NCBI GenBank assembly: GCA_964016885.1 | Contig: OZ024743.1 | Location: 125,976,419 to 126,040,418 of the forward strand | Origin: Eledone cirrhosa | Lineage: Eukaryota; Mollusca; Cephalopoda; Octopoda; Eledonidae | DNA length: 64,000 bases | Direction: 5' to 3' | Part shown: positions 54,501-64,000 of the stretch, one piece after another | How positions within the stretch are numbered: position 1 is the stretch's first letter | Layout: each line of letters starts with the position of its first letter | Translations under genes and position numbers: made by a program | Notes under the pieces: model-generated | Told to the model about the DNA's origin: nothing | Database searches by the model: none | Seen by the model: the letters and a program-made list of their open reading frames with translations, nothing else

Positions 54501-56275
54501 TCTTCACTCCAGGAACCATACTGACACACTGAGTGGCAGTAGTTTATATATCTACACTCCAGGAACCATACTGACTCCACTGAGTGGCAGTAGTTTATAT
54601 ATCTACACTCCAGGAACCATACTGACACACTGAGTGGCAGTAGTTTATATATCTACACTCCAGGAACCATACTGACTCCACTGAGTGGCAGTAGTTTATA
54701 TATCTACACTCCAGGAACCATACTGACTCCACTGAGTGGCAGTAGTTTATATATCTACACTCCAGGAACCATACTGACACACTGAGTGGCAGTAGTTTAT
54801 ATATCTACACTCCAGGAACCATACTGACTCCACTGAGTGGTAGTAGTTTATATATCTACACTCCAGGAACCATACTGACACACTGAGTGGCAGTAGTTTA
54901 TATATCTACACTCCAGGAACCATACTGACACACTGAGTGGCAGTAGTTTATATATCTACACTCCAGGAACCATACTGACTCCACTGAGTGGTAGTAGTTT
55001 ATATATCTACACTCCAGGAACCATACTGACACACTGAGTGGCAGTAGTTTATATATCTACACTCCAGGAACCATACTGACACACTGAGTGGCAGTAGTTT
55101 ATATATCTACACTCCAGGAACCATACTGACTCCACTGAGTGGTAGTAGTTTATATATCTACACCCCAGGAACCATACTGACTCCACTGAGTGGCAGTAGT
55201 TTATATATCTACACTCCAGGAACCATACTGACTCCACTGAGTGGCAGTAGTTTATATATCTACACTCCAGGAACCATACTGACTCCACTGAGTGGTAGTA
55301 GTTTATATATCTACACTCCAGGAACCATACTGACTCCACTGAGTGGCAGTAGTTTATATATCTACACTCCAGGAACCATACTGACACACTGAGTGGCAGT
55401 AGTTTATATATCTACACTCCAGGAACCATACTGACTCCACTGAGTGGTAGTAGTTTATATATCTACACTCCAGGAACCATACTGACACACTGAGTGGTAG
55501 TAGTTTATATATCTACACTCCAGGAACCATACTGACACACTGAGTGGTAGTAGTTTATATATCTACACTCCAGGAACCATACTGACACACTGAGTGGTAG
55601 TAGTTTATATATCTACACTCCAGGAACCATACTGACTCCACTGAGTGGTAGTAGTTTATATATCTACACTCCAGGAACCATACTGACACACTGAGTGGTA
55701 GTAGTTTATATATCTACACTCCAGGAACCATACTGACTCCACTGAGTGGTAGTAGTTTATATATCTACACTCCAGGAACCATACTGACTCCACTGAGTGG
55801 CAGTAGTTTATATATCTACACTCCAGGAACCATACTGACTCCACTGAGTGGCAGTAGTTTATATATCTACACTCCAGGAACCATACTGACTCCACTGAGT
55901 GGCAGTAGTTTATATATCTACACTCCAGGAACCATACTGACTCCACTGAGTGGCAGTAGTTTATATATCTACACTCCAGGAACCATACTGACTCCACTGA
56001 GTGGTAGTAGTTTATATATCTACACTCCAGGAACCATACTGACACACTGAGTGGTAGTAGTTTATATATCTACACTCCAGGAACCATACTGACACACTGA
56101 GTGGTAGTAGTTTATATATCTACACTCCAGGAACCATACTGACACACTGAGTGGTAGTAGTTTATATATCTACACTCCAGGAACCATACTGACTCCACTG
56201 AGTGGCAGTAGTTTATATATCTACACTCCAGGAACCATACTGACTCCACTGAGTGGTAGTAGTTTATTTGTCTAA
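51535..56275. repeat. Satellite array, about 93 units of 50 or 51 bp
   Basis: The unit contains CTGAGTGGCAGTAGTTTATA and TCTACACTCCAGGAACCATA. Units are joined either by GACTCCACTGAG (51-bp period) or GACACACTGAG (50-bp period). Variable base after GTGG is C, T or A, with GTGACAG and GGCTCC as rarer variants. Divergence is low. On the minus strand a 51-bp unit keeps frame (17-residue repeat VWFLECRYINY...), and each 50-bp unit breaks it, which explains the series of open frames of 61-180 residues; there is no sign they are genes. Confidence 0.97.
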
Positions 56276-56294
56276 ATTAGAAATCATTGTTTTT

Positions 56295-56475
56295 ATTCTT
56301 GGTGGTAAATTGGTAGAGTTATTAGGGTGTCAGAATTTGTATAGATCTACTGTGCTCTGTGTTCAAATCCTACCTTCTGCCAGGGGTTGAGACCAGCAGA
56401 TAGTATCAGCAATGGAAAGAGCATTAGAAAATTGTTTCCTTGGTCTGATATGACAATTGGCTCCTTTCTTTTCCT
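56295..56475 (+). mobile_element. SINE with extra distal module
   Basis: 'ggtggtaaattggtagagttattagg' head, 'tgtgttcaaatcctacc' B-box region, then 'agcagatagtatcagcaatggaaagagc...ttccttggtctgatatgacaattggctcctttc' as at 41305-41392. Confidence 0.7.
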
Positions 56476-56489
56476 GTTTTATTTTTAGC

Positions 56490-56512
56490 TGGGGGGGGGG
56501 GGGGGGGGGGCA
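56490..56512. repeat. Poly(G) run
   Basis: About 20 G in a row; a second G-rich run at 56605-56628. Confidence 0.9.
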
Positions 56513-56745
56513 GAATCATTCTAGCATTATACAAAATGCTTTGCTATATTTGTTCTGGCTCTTTACATTCTACCAAAGTCAACTTTACCTTTTTATCCTT
56601 CTGGGAGGAGGGAGGGGGGGGGGGGGAGAAAATAAAGTGCCAGTCAAACTTTACCTTCCTCTCAAATTTTACCTTTTGTCATTTTACATAGTGGTTTCAA
56701 ATCCCACCTGATTGAAATTACCTTTCAAGATTGATAATAAAAGTA
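56513..56745 (+). mobile_element. SINE body, probably a split copy with G-run interruptions
   Basis: 'tattgttctggctctttacattctaccaaagtcaactttacctttttatcctt', 'aaaataaagtgccagtcaaac'. Confidence 0.6.
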
Positions 56746-56997
56746 CTAGTGAAGTACTATGGCATATTAAATCATCTTAATTGTCTTCCAAAAGGTATGG
56801 TGTTGTACTGAAGTCAAAAATACTTATTGTGTGGGCCACTGATCAACTTAATTAAATAAGCCATTAGTCCCAGACGTTTATGTTGGGAAATCGCATATAT
56901 TTTGTTATGAGAGGTGTACAAAAACTGCATTAGTGTTATCAATTTTATTTTGTTTTTATTTGTGTCGAATAAAATATATTTTTTTTTTATTTGGTGA

Positions 56998-57118
56998 GTC
57001 TGGAAGAAGGGATAGTGCCTATGGCCTTCTTAAGTCTTCCAAATCTGGAGAGATTGATGCTGTTGATGTCCTGCTGAAACTGTTGCAAATCAACTCCAGT
57101 GAGAAAAACTGGTTGTAG
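56998..57118 (+). other. Short open frame of unknown nature
   Basis: The frame GESGRRDSAYGLLKSSKSGE, then IDAVDVLLKLLQINSSEKNWL, ends at a stop at 57116-57118. It looks more protein-like than its surroundings and matches none of the LINE families here. It may be a decayed transposon or gene piece, or chance. Confidence 0.25.
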
Positions 57119-57129
57119 TTAGGGGGTGG

Positions 57130-59400
57130 GGGAACAACATTGGTGATGAAAGGAGGAAGAAAGAGACAAATGAGTGAGTAGTGCCTGAGTGGAGGCAGCA
57201 TGAGAGCAACCAAATCTGAGGAGCAGAGGCCATTGTGGTAATGGTAGAAGAGACATACATAGGTAGGAGACAGTCTGTCTGGGGTTAGGTGTTGGAGTAT
57301 GTCTGTGACTTTATGCAAAGTTGTAGTTAATGGCCATGAAATAGTTAAAAGAATATGATTAACATTTATTGTTTAAAAATGAAAAAGATAATGATAAATA
57401 CTAGATGTTGTCTTTATAATTAATAAAATACATTACAGCCTGTAATTATTACTTTTGTGCACTGTTCAGTTTTTATGAATGAAGACTAAATATTGAAATG
57501 TAGAGAACAACTGATTAATTTATCAACTTGATGCCTTCATTGTAGTTATCTGAAGCTAAAATTGTCTTTTTTTTTATATGAGGAAAGATAACTACTTGCA
57601 GTGGTAGTGATAATAACTATGTTGGTCAGCTGTGGTATGTATTGAATGTGATAGCTAACTCCTCACCTTACTTCACCTGCTTATTTAGTTCCCTGTCTCC
57701 AGTTTCCTCCTCCTTTCTGTCTAGCCTCATACTATTGTGAAAATTTGTACTATACATTGGTGGACACACACACACACACACACACATACATACATACATA
57801 GACATAGCTTACTTACAGTTATATACTTTTAATTCATATATATTTATTTTATTTTTTTACTCTTAAAAGTAATTTCCTTCTTCCTGATTGGGCTGTAATA
57901 ATTTCAATCAGTTTATCTGCTGTGATATCTTAGGAGAACATGACAGGAAAAGTAACTAACAAATAAACTACAGACAGACAGCAGATTCTGTTGCTGCTGT
58001 ATATACTGTTATTCTCCTGACAAGCTGTCATTTTAAGTCGGTGACCTCCTCCTTTGACAAGTAAGAACCAATGTCTTTACAGTTCTTTGTAGTTTAAGGA
58101 TGGGGGAGACACAGCATGCTTTTATTAGTCCAGCCCACCTGGCATTTGCTGCTAACACTACAACTGTTGTTACAAGTGTTTATTTTGCTGCTGTCTTTTC
58201 TTCTATTACCACTATTACTGATACCACCACACCAAGATGGCTTTTTGTCAGAGCGGCTCAGTGTGCATATACACACACTGTCTTATTTCATGCACTGTTT
58301 AACAGGAGTAAATGGTGCTTTCCCTTTTCAGCTATTTCCTGACTAGATACTTTAATATGAATCACCTGAATGGAGACTTTGTGAACCTCAGGACACACCC
58401 CTTTGATGCAAGCATATATGGGATAGCTGATGGGCAAGATTAAAAAAAAAAAATAGGCTAGCAAACGTTATTGAATAACATGCACCACTGTTAGCACTCT
58501 CTCAACATGAACACAAGTGTTCTTTTATTCGTTAAATTTTATCCGATTAATAATTATGACAATCAATATTCCTCACTTCAAATTGAACCTATCATCAATG
58601 GAGATAGTTCGAGTTTATCAGTTAAAGTCCTTCTTTGGACAATATGTGAGCAGTTTAAGTACTTGCAAGTATGTATCACTCCTCAATATTTACTATTTCA
58701 ATCGAAAAGCTGACTATGGTTGTGCTATTCTCAACTTCCAAATTACTAACATTTTTTTACTAGAATAACACTAACAAGAACAAGAAGATACCACTACTGA
58801 TTTCTAGTCTAACGTTGTTGTAGTTGCCATAAAATACATCTTTTAATTATTTGCATCTTCTTTGCTGGGGAAATTGTAATTTGTCAGAACAGGTGCATTA
58901 TGTACAACTCTCGTCCTTTAATTCATAAATGTTTCTTCATTATAATAATACATCTGTATTCATTATTTAGTTCTCATGTGCTTCTTTACATAGAAATACA
59001 TTAAAAAGTATGAGGCATGTGTAATTTATGTATGAATTTAATTTGTTAAATCAGTTGAAACAAGCATTTTGATGAGGCCTGTCGTTATAAAAACAATGTC
59101 AGTCACTTGTAAATACCTCAGTCAGCTTTGACAATAACAAAATGTATACATGTGTTAAGCAACGAAATAACACTACTTAATAGCTTGTTTATCAAGTAAT
59201 CAACTCATGTCCAACTCATATTGTTTTAATTTTATACATTTATTGCTGACTAGAGTATTTCTCTCACACCTTACATGAGTAAGTGAGAAAACAAGAAAGA
59301 ATGAGAATGAATTTAAAGTAGTTATATTGTGTATTGTTAATATAAAAATTTGATTTCTTTTAAAATTTACTTTTAATGTGCTTAAAATTTCTTTACATCC
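57130..59400. other. No recognisable gene; mostly unique-looking AT-rich sequence
   Basis: Only a (CA)n tract at 57766-57785 and scattered low complexity are visible. An 80-residue frame at 58100-58342 has no recognisable motif. Confidence 0.4.
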
Positions 59401-59404
59401 TTTC

Positions 59405-59582
59405 TTTTGCCTTACGTTCTGAGTTCAAATCTCGCTACGGTTAGCTTTGCCTTTCATCCTTACAGGGTTAATAATTAAAGCACCAGAATGTACTGGGGTT
59501 GATTTAATCAACTTTTCCCTCCCCTTCAAATTGCTGGTCTTGTGCATAAAGTAGAAACAACAATTATTATTATTATTATTTG
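59405..59582 (+). mobile_element. SINE, body and (ATT)n tail
   Basis: 'acgttctgagttcaaatctcgctacggttagctttgcctttcatcc', 'aataattaaagcaccagaatgtactgggg', 'ctggtcttgtgcataaagtagaaacaacaattattatt'. Its tail fuses with that of the minus-strand LINE-D. Confidence 0.8.
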
Positions 59583-60245
59583 GAACTTCTTTTGAATCCA
59601 GCTTCTTTTTCATATGCCGAGTGTCAACTTGACATGTGAGGCAAAATTTGGTAATGCGCACATTTTGCAATCAATTGTTATACAAATGATGTCATAAGAG
59701 CATCATTTGTATGACAACATTAAATCTCTTTGCAAGGTTTTTAAATTAATAAGCCCTTCTCAGGACATTGATAGTGCCAGTCAGCACTATTTTCTGTATC
59801 TTTTGCAGAGATGGCTTTCCAGGTATCCAGTCCAAATATTTTTCAATACCCTTTTTTATCTTTCCAAGTGCACTGACCATCACTGGTATTGTACAGGCTT
59901 CAAGATACCATCGTTTCTCAATTTCAATTGTCAGATTTTTATATCTACTGAGTTTTCATAACTCTTTTGAGGAGATGTTACGATCTGATGGAATGCTCAT
60001 GTCAATTAAGAAGCATTTTTTCTTTCTATGGTCCTTCACAATTATATCACGTCTGTTGGCCTTGGTTGTTCTGTTGGTATTCACAGTGGATTATCATATT
60101 CTCGCCTCCTATTACTGCATCTGGATGATGGTTGTACCATTTTCGCTCTGTTTTTATGCCATAAAACCTGCATATACTCGGTGTAAATTTCGCCCTACTC
60201 TAACATGCCTTATTTTATATTCCTGGGGAGCTTATTATTATTATT
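59562..60245 (-). pseudogene. LINE-D ORF2 C-terminal remnant with (AAT)n tail
   Basis: The minus-strand frame reads TKANRRDIIVKDHRKKKCFL, IDMSIPSDRNISSKEL-stop, KLSRYKNLTIEIEKRWYLEA, IPVMVSALGKIKKGIEKYLD, PSLQKIQKIVLTGTINVLRR. This is the well-known C-terminal block (KANRPDI...LIDxxxPxD...YKxLExE...VPVVVGALG) of an animal LINE group. An in-frame stop follows KEL, and a frameshift lies upstream. The 3' side continues to AAGTTCCAAATAATAATAAT at 59582-59565. The plus-strand 167-residue frame 59768-60271 is its antisense shadow. Confidence 0.85.
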
Positions 60246-60269
60246 ATTATTATTATTACTACTATTATT
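60233..60269. repeat. (TTA)n microsatellite
   Basis: TTATTATTATT run with one ACTACT interruption. Confidence 0.9.
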
Positions 60270-60490
60270 AGACTGGATTAGCAGAATCATTGTGTTGGAC
60301 ACAACGCTTTGTGGCATTTATTTCAGCTCTTTACATTCTGGGTTGAAACCCTGCTGGAGTCGACTTAGAGTTAATAAAATAAAGTACCAGTCAAGTACCA
60401 GTTAAGTACTTGGATTGATTTAATTGATTTTCAACTCATCTAAAAACTGCTGGCTTTGTGCCAAAATCAAAAACCATTATAATTATTATA
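60270..60490 (+). mobile_element. SINE, full length
   Basis: Head 'actggattagcagaatcattgtg', 'gctctttacattctgggttgaaacc', 'gagttaataaaataaagtaccagt' (with a 10-bp local duplication 'caagtaccagttaagta'), 'ctgctggctttgtgcc', (ATTAT)n tail. Confidence 0.82.
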
Positions 60491-60704
60491 ATTATAATAG
60501 CATTATTATCACTATCAAATAAATTATTAACTTCCATCAAACATCTTATTTTAACAAGATTCTAATGATATATTTGGAGATATTTACTAAAAGTCAGTTA
60601 TTGGCTTTTTTTTATGCTTTATGCATTCCATATTTTCAAATGATAGCTAGTTGCGTGTGTGTGTATGTATGTATATATAGGTATGTTTGTGTGCATATAT
60701 ATCA

Positions 60705-60955
60705 AGTTGTGTGAAGGTGCATAACTTAATGGTTTGCCATGCTGTCGTTCGGCAAGACACCTTATTTCGAATTTCTCCAGTCCTTTCAGTTGGGGAAAAA
60801 AAAAATAGTTGTACCTGTAATTCACAGAACCAGCCATGTTACACCCTTGTCATGCTGAATCTCCCTGAGAACTACGTTAAGGGTACAGATATCTGGACTT
60901 GCATGTTAATTTAATGAGTAGACTATTCCATTGATTGAATCAACTAGAACACTCA
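60705..60955 (+). mobile_element. tRNA-derived SINE copy
   Basis: 'ttgtgtgaaggtgcataacttaatgg' head, 'aattcacagaaccagccatgttacaccc', 'tgctgaatctccctgagaactacgttaagggtac', 'actattccattgattgaatcaac': complement of 10475-10795. Confidence 0.72.
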
Positions 60956-61522
60956 TCAGAACTGACATATGTCCAACAGACATATGTCAAGTTGTACATG
61001 TGTGTATGTATGATTATGTGCATGCATATTAGTTTGTACACGTGTTATGTTTATGTGCATATATATCAAGTTATATGTGTTCGTGTGCCTCTGTGTTCAG
61101 CAGTATATGTGTGTGTATTTATGTGTTTCTATTAGTTGATTATAAATTTCTGCTGTATATACAAAGTGATACAGGAATTTCCTCTAGATGAAGCTAGTAA
61201 TTTCATTTGTTTATACAAGAAAACTAATTAGACAAAATCTTATTTCAAAGTTAAGTATATTGTATGTGTATATGTGTGCACATCTGTATGTATATATGTA
61301 GACGTATATCTATATTTGTGCATATATCAATATGTATGCATGCATGCATCTAAATATATATATAATAAACAAACTTAGGATTCAAGAAGCACTGAGGGAA
61401 TTTGAAGATGTGGGTATCCCAAATGCATAAAATGACTGTAATAACTGTCAATCAATATAAATAATACAGTAAAATAACTCTTAGAGACAGAACAAAGTAG
61501 ACAGAAGCACCTTAATGCAGCA

Positions 61523-61625
61523 ACCAACACCACACCGCTACCACCACCAACACCACACTGCTACCACCACCAACACCACACTGCTACCACCACCAACATC
61601 ACACTGTTACCACCACCAACAACAC
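61523..61625. repeat. 23-bp minisatellite
   Basis: About four units of GCTACCACCACCAACACCAC + ACT with exact 23-bp spacing (G at 61537, 61560, 61583, 61606). Confidence 0.9.
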
Positions 61626-61739
61626 AACACCACACCACACCACATCCACCGCTGCAACTTCCACCAACAACAGCAGCAGCAAAGATGAAATTAAATCATT
61701 TTATTGCTGACAAGTGTTTCTGAAAAAACAAATATCACT

Positions 61740-62112
61740 CTCATGTGCCAGCCAAAAGCTGCCTTATATCCAGGAAAAGTTTCCTAAAGAGCATCACACC
61801 CCTTGGAACATCGCTTGGAGTCACTTGCTGGGAAGAAAAACTTAACAACCTCCCATCTGTTACAACAATGGAGCTAAAGACAAGCGAGGTACTCCAGGAA
61901 CAGATATAAACTATGCAGTGTGGAAATTCGTCAACAGATTAAGATCTGGTAAAATGGAGGTATTTAGAGGATGGGGACTTTGTATCTGACTGCGACATCA
62001 AACCACAGACTACGCAGCACCTTCTGATATACCCCTGCACAGTATTGGACTTGGCAGAATCTAATGAGAAAGGAGAGCAATGTGTTCAGCTGTGGTGGAA
62101 CCACATCTAGCC
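61740..62112 (+). pseudogene. LINE-like C-terminal remnant
   Basis: WKFVNRLRSG in one frame, then after a shift DFVSDCDIKPQTTQHLLIYP, LDLAESNEKGEQCVQLWWNH and TAG at 62107-62109. It resembles the NRxRTG...W...C.CG..QTxxHLL end of jockey-like LINE ORF2. About 120 residues remain, with one visible shift. Confidence 0.5.
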
Positions 62113-62693
62113 AAGCTTTGTAGCTGACACTCTTGTGGACACGATAAGAACTCAGATCTATTATGAATTATATATATTAAAAAATACTTTTATATATTAC
62201 AATGTGATCTCTGACTTAAATGATAATTTTCGCGTCATCAGAGAAAATTTAAAATGATCTTCATTTATAGCAAAAAATATCATTTTAATATGATTTAATT
62301 TCATTTTTGCTATTTGTTGTAGTATTATTATTGTGCTCTGTACCATCACATTCATACTTACATGACTACTGATTCTTAACTAAATTTACAGAATAAACCA
62401 TTGATAAGAAGATTCATGCTGAGTGTGAATATGTATGGACATCAAAATATGTGTGTGTGTGTATTTATGTATATATAAAAATACATAACACTAACATTGA
62501 AAATGAAATTTTGAAAAGCTACTCATAGTTGAAACAGGCCAGTACAGAAACAAATTAGATAATCATGATCTTTTCTGCAGCCAACCCTTTTGTAAAAAGC
62601 TATAATTCATTTTGTATGAACTAATTTCTTTTTGTATGAACTAATTTCTTTTTGTTGTATACTGTAAATTTGCATGTGTATATGAAACATTAT

Positions 62694-62711
62694 ATATATA
62701 TATATATATAT
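62694..62711. repeat. (TA)n microsatellite
   Basis: Short TA run before the SINE. Confidence 0.85.
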
Positions 62712-62712
62712 A

Positions 62713-62905
62713 AGGGCGGTGAATTGGCAGTATCGGTAGAGGGTTGGACGCCATGCTTTCCAGCATAGTTACGTCCCTTTACAGTCTGAGTTCAAATCCT
62801 GCCGAGGTTAACTTTGCTTTTCATCCTTACGGGGTCGATAAAATAAAGTACCAGTAATGTACTGGGTAATTGCTGGCCTTGTGCCTAAAGTAGAAACAAT
62901 TATAT
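62713..62905 (+). mobile_element. SINE, full length, well preserved
   Basis: Head 'ggcggtgaattggcagtatcggtagag', 'atgctttccagcatagttacgtccc', B-box region 'gagttcaaatcctgccgagg', core 'ggggtcgataaaataaagtaccagtaatgtactggg', end 'ggccttgtgcctaaagtagaaacaatta'. Best reference copy in the window for this family of tRNA-related cephalopod SINEs. Confidence 0.9.
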
Positions 62906-62909
62906 ATAT

Positions 62910-63105
62910 ATGTGAAAAATTCAGAACACCCCAATGGCTGAGCTCCAGTCACTTCAACAGCTAGATCCAAACTCAGATCTAGCTGTTGAAACAGCCGGAG
63001 CTCAGCTGTCAGGGTTCCGAATTTTTCATATTACCCATTCTACTACCCTAAGTATCGAGTACTCTGGTGAGTAATGGTCTAACTGGTTTTTACTGGCTCC
63101 ATTCT
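62910..63105. mobile_element. Hairpin-plus-tail element, copy 2
   Basis: Arms 62913-62967 and 62976-63028 pair around an 8-nt loop; tail 'attacccattctactaccctaagtatcgagtactctgg' as in copy 1 (29519-29706). TA repeats on both sides. Its arms pair within the copy but differ from those of copy 1. Confidence 0.8.
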
Positions 63106-63349
63106 GATATATATATATATAACACATATACGCACTGAAGGGTTGTTTCATGTACATAGAACATTTAAACATTAACTGAATAAGCACGAAATACATGGGA
63201 GGAGAGTGTAAGATTTATTGTATATATCTATCTCTTCCTTCCCTATCATCCTATCGCATTTCCCCGGCACACATGTACACATACTCTCTTCTCATTTAAC
63301 CTTTTTGCCATCACTCCCCTTCAAATTATGTTCTTCAAACATAATTTCT

Positions 63350-63455
63350 GTAGTGTTGGTACCATGTTAAAATGCACCTAATCTACTCTGTAACATAGTT
63401 GTCTAACCCATGCTAGTGTGGAAGATGGACGTTAAACGAAGATGATGATAGTTGA
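63350..63455 (+). mobile_element. LINE-A type 3' tail
   Basis: 'agtgttggtaccatgttaaaatgcacctaatctactctgtaac', 'gtctaacccatgctagtgtggaagatggacgttaaacgaagatgatgat'. Confidence 0.78.
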
Positions 63456-63479
63456 TGATCAAATAGAGACATGGTAGGG

Positions 63480-63800
63480 TAGAGAGAGAGTTCATTATTC
63501 AAGGATACAACAACCTCTGAAGTGTTGACGCCATGATAAAATACATCTAGTACACTCTGTTAAGTGTATATTAGACAGGGCATCCAGTTGTAGAAACCAT
63601 ACTAAAAATGGAATGTCTGATTGCAACATCATCTTGCCAGCCTGTTTACAAGGACAGTGACTCTGAATAAGAACTGATTTGAACAATGCAGTTGGCATCA
63701 GGGAGGTTATCCAACTAAAGAATTCTGCCTTATTAAAGTCTTGTTCACTCCATGCCAGCATTGAAAAACAGATGCAGAACTATTATGTTGATGATGATAT
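63480..63800 (+). mobile_element. LINE-A type 3' UTR and tail, second copy
   Basis: 'ggatacaacaacctctgaagtgttgacgccatgataaaatacatc', 'gggcatccagttgtagaaaccatac', 'cactccatgccagcattgaaaaacagatgcagaac...gatgatgat'. Confidence 0.75.
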
Positions 63801-63828
63801 GTGTGTGTGTGTATGCATATAGATATAT

Positions 63829-63832
<4 letters not shown>

Positions 63833-63900
<68 letters not shown>
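63833..63900. repeat. (TA)n-(TG)n compound microsatellite
   Basis: Pure TA then pure TG. Confidence 0.95.
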
Positions 63901-64000
63901 CAAGTATAGTGCAAACTTTTATGGTAAAACTTTTGCACAAAAAATATGGCTCACACTATATATATACAGGTATTGTTTAAAGGGGTTGGCATTTATGCAT

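Noticed and set aside
51535..56275. Minus-strand repeat protein (17-residue units, frames up to 180 residues)
   Set aside because: Frames end wherever a 50-bp unit occurs; the phase follows unit length only. Plain satellite.
51535..56275. CRISPR array
   Set aside because: No unique spacers; the whole 50/51 bp is repeated. Sequence is eukaryotic.
59768..60271. 167-residue plus-strand membrane-like ORF
   Set aside because: Antisense of the LINE-D remnant; hydrophobic look comes from complementing A-rich codons and from (TTA)n.

Overview
The window looks like non-genic or intronic DNA from a coleoid cephalopod, most likely an octopus. It is AT-rich (TA)n/(CA)n/(ATC)n-laden sequence packed with tRNA-derived SINEs, which carry a closed-up B box and the 'GATAAAATAAAGTACCAGT' core, and with non-LTR retrotransposons. 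The retrotransposon 3' ends carry the 'aacccatgc-a-gc-tgg' motif followed by (GAT)n. I find no rRNA, no functional tRNA, no CRISPR array, no operon structure and no complete host protein gene. Most longer open frames are shadows of simple repeats, of a satellite, or of antisense transposon remnants. The only host-gene hint is a pair of possible small exons at 24372-24457 and 25337-25362.

Layout. 1-9 kb: scattered MITEs, SINEs and 3' ends of LINEs, with (TA)n blocks at 3.97-4.18 and 4.75-4.93 kb. 9.4-10.4 kb: a TIR-bounded DNA transposon. 11.9-12.75 kb: a pyrimidine-rich element bounded by direct repeats. 12.8-18.7 kb: SINEs, MITEs and LINE remnants. 18.9-19.6 kb: a large inverted repeat whose arms each carry a hammerhead-ribozyme-like core. 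20.1-20.5 kb: two tRNA-like SINE heads. 26.0-28.3 kb: two LINE families on the minus strand. 29.2-29.7 kb: two hairpin elements. 32.6-36.9 kb: a deep nest in which a LINE contains an unclassified element that contains a GC-rich LINE with a restriction-like endonuclease. 38.3-39.5 kb: a dead mariner with intact ends. 40.16-40.59 kb: a very long (CA)n. 42.2-43.5 kb: a SINE cluster with an inverted pair. 43.9-44.9 kb: GC-rich degenerate tandem repeats running into a LINE 3' tail. 45.8-47.5 kb: the best-preserved LINE (RT, PHD-like finger, C-terminal domain), inserted in a MITE with a target duplication. 48.5-49.9 kb: a LINE with a twin-priming 5' inversion. 51.5-56.3 kb: a satellite of about 93 units of 50/51 bp. 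56.3-64 kb: SINEs, LINE remnants and a second copy of the hairpin family.

Labels used below. LINE-A: minus/plus copies with a PHD-like finger and (GAT)n tail. LINE-B: copies with a (GAA)n tail. LINE-C and LINE-D: single C-terminal remnants. MITE-1: about 245 bp, TTAA + CCCTTTTG ends, at least 13 copies. MITE-2: about 215 bp, TTAA + CCCTTTAGCATTTA ends, two copies. These are working names, not database names. Everything was read by eye; copy boundaries are approximate unless a target duplication is stated.
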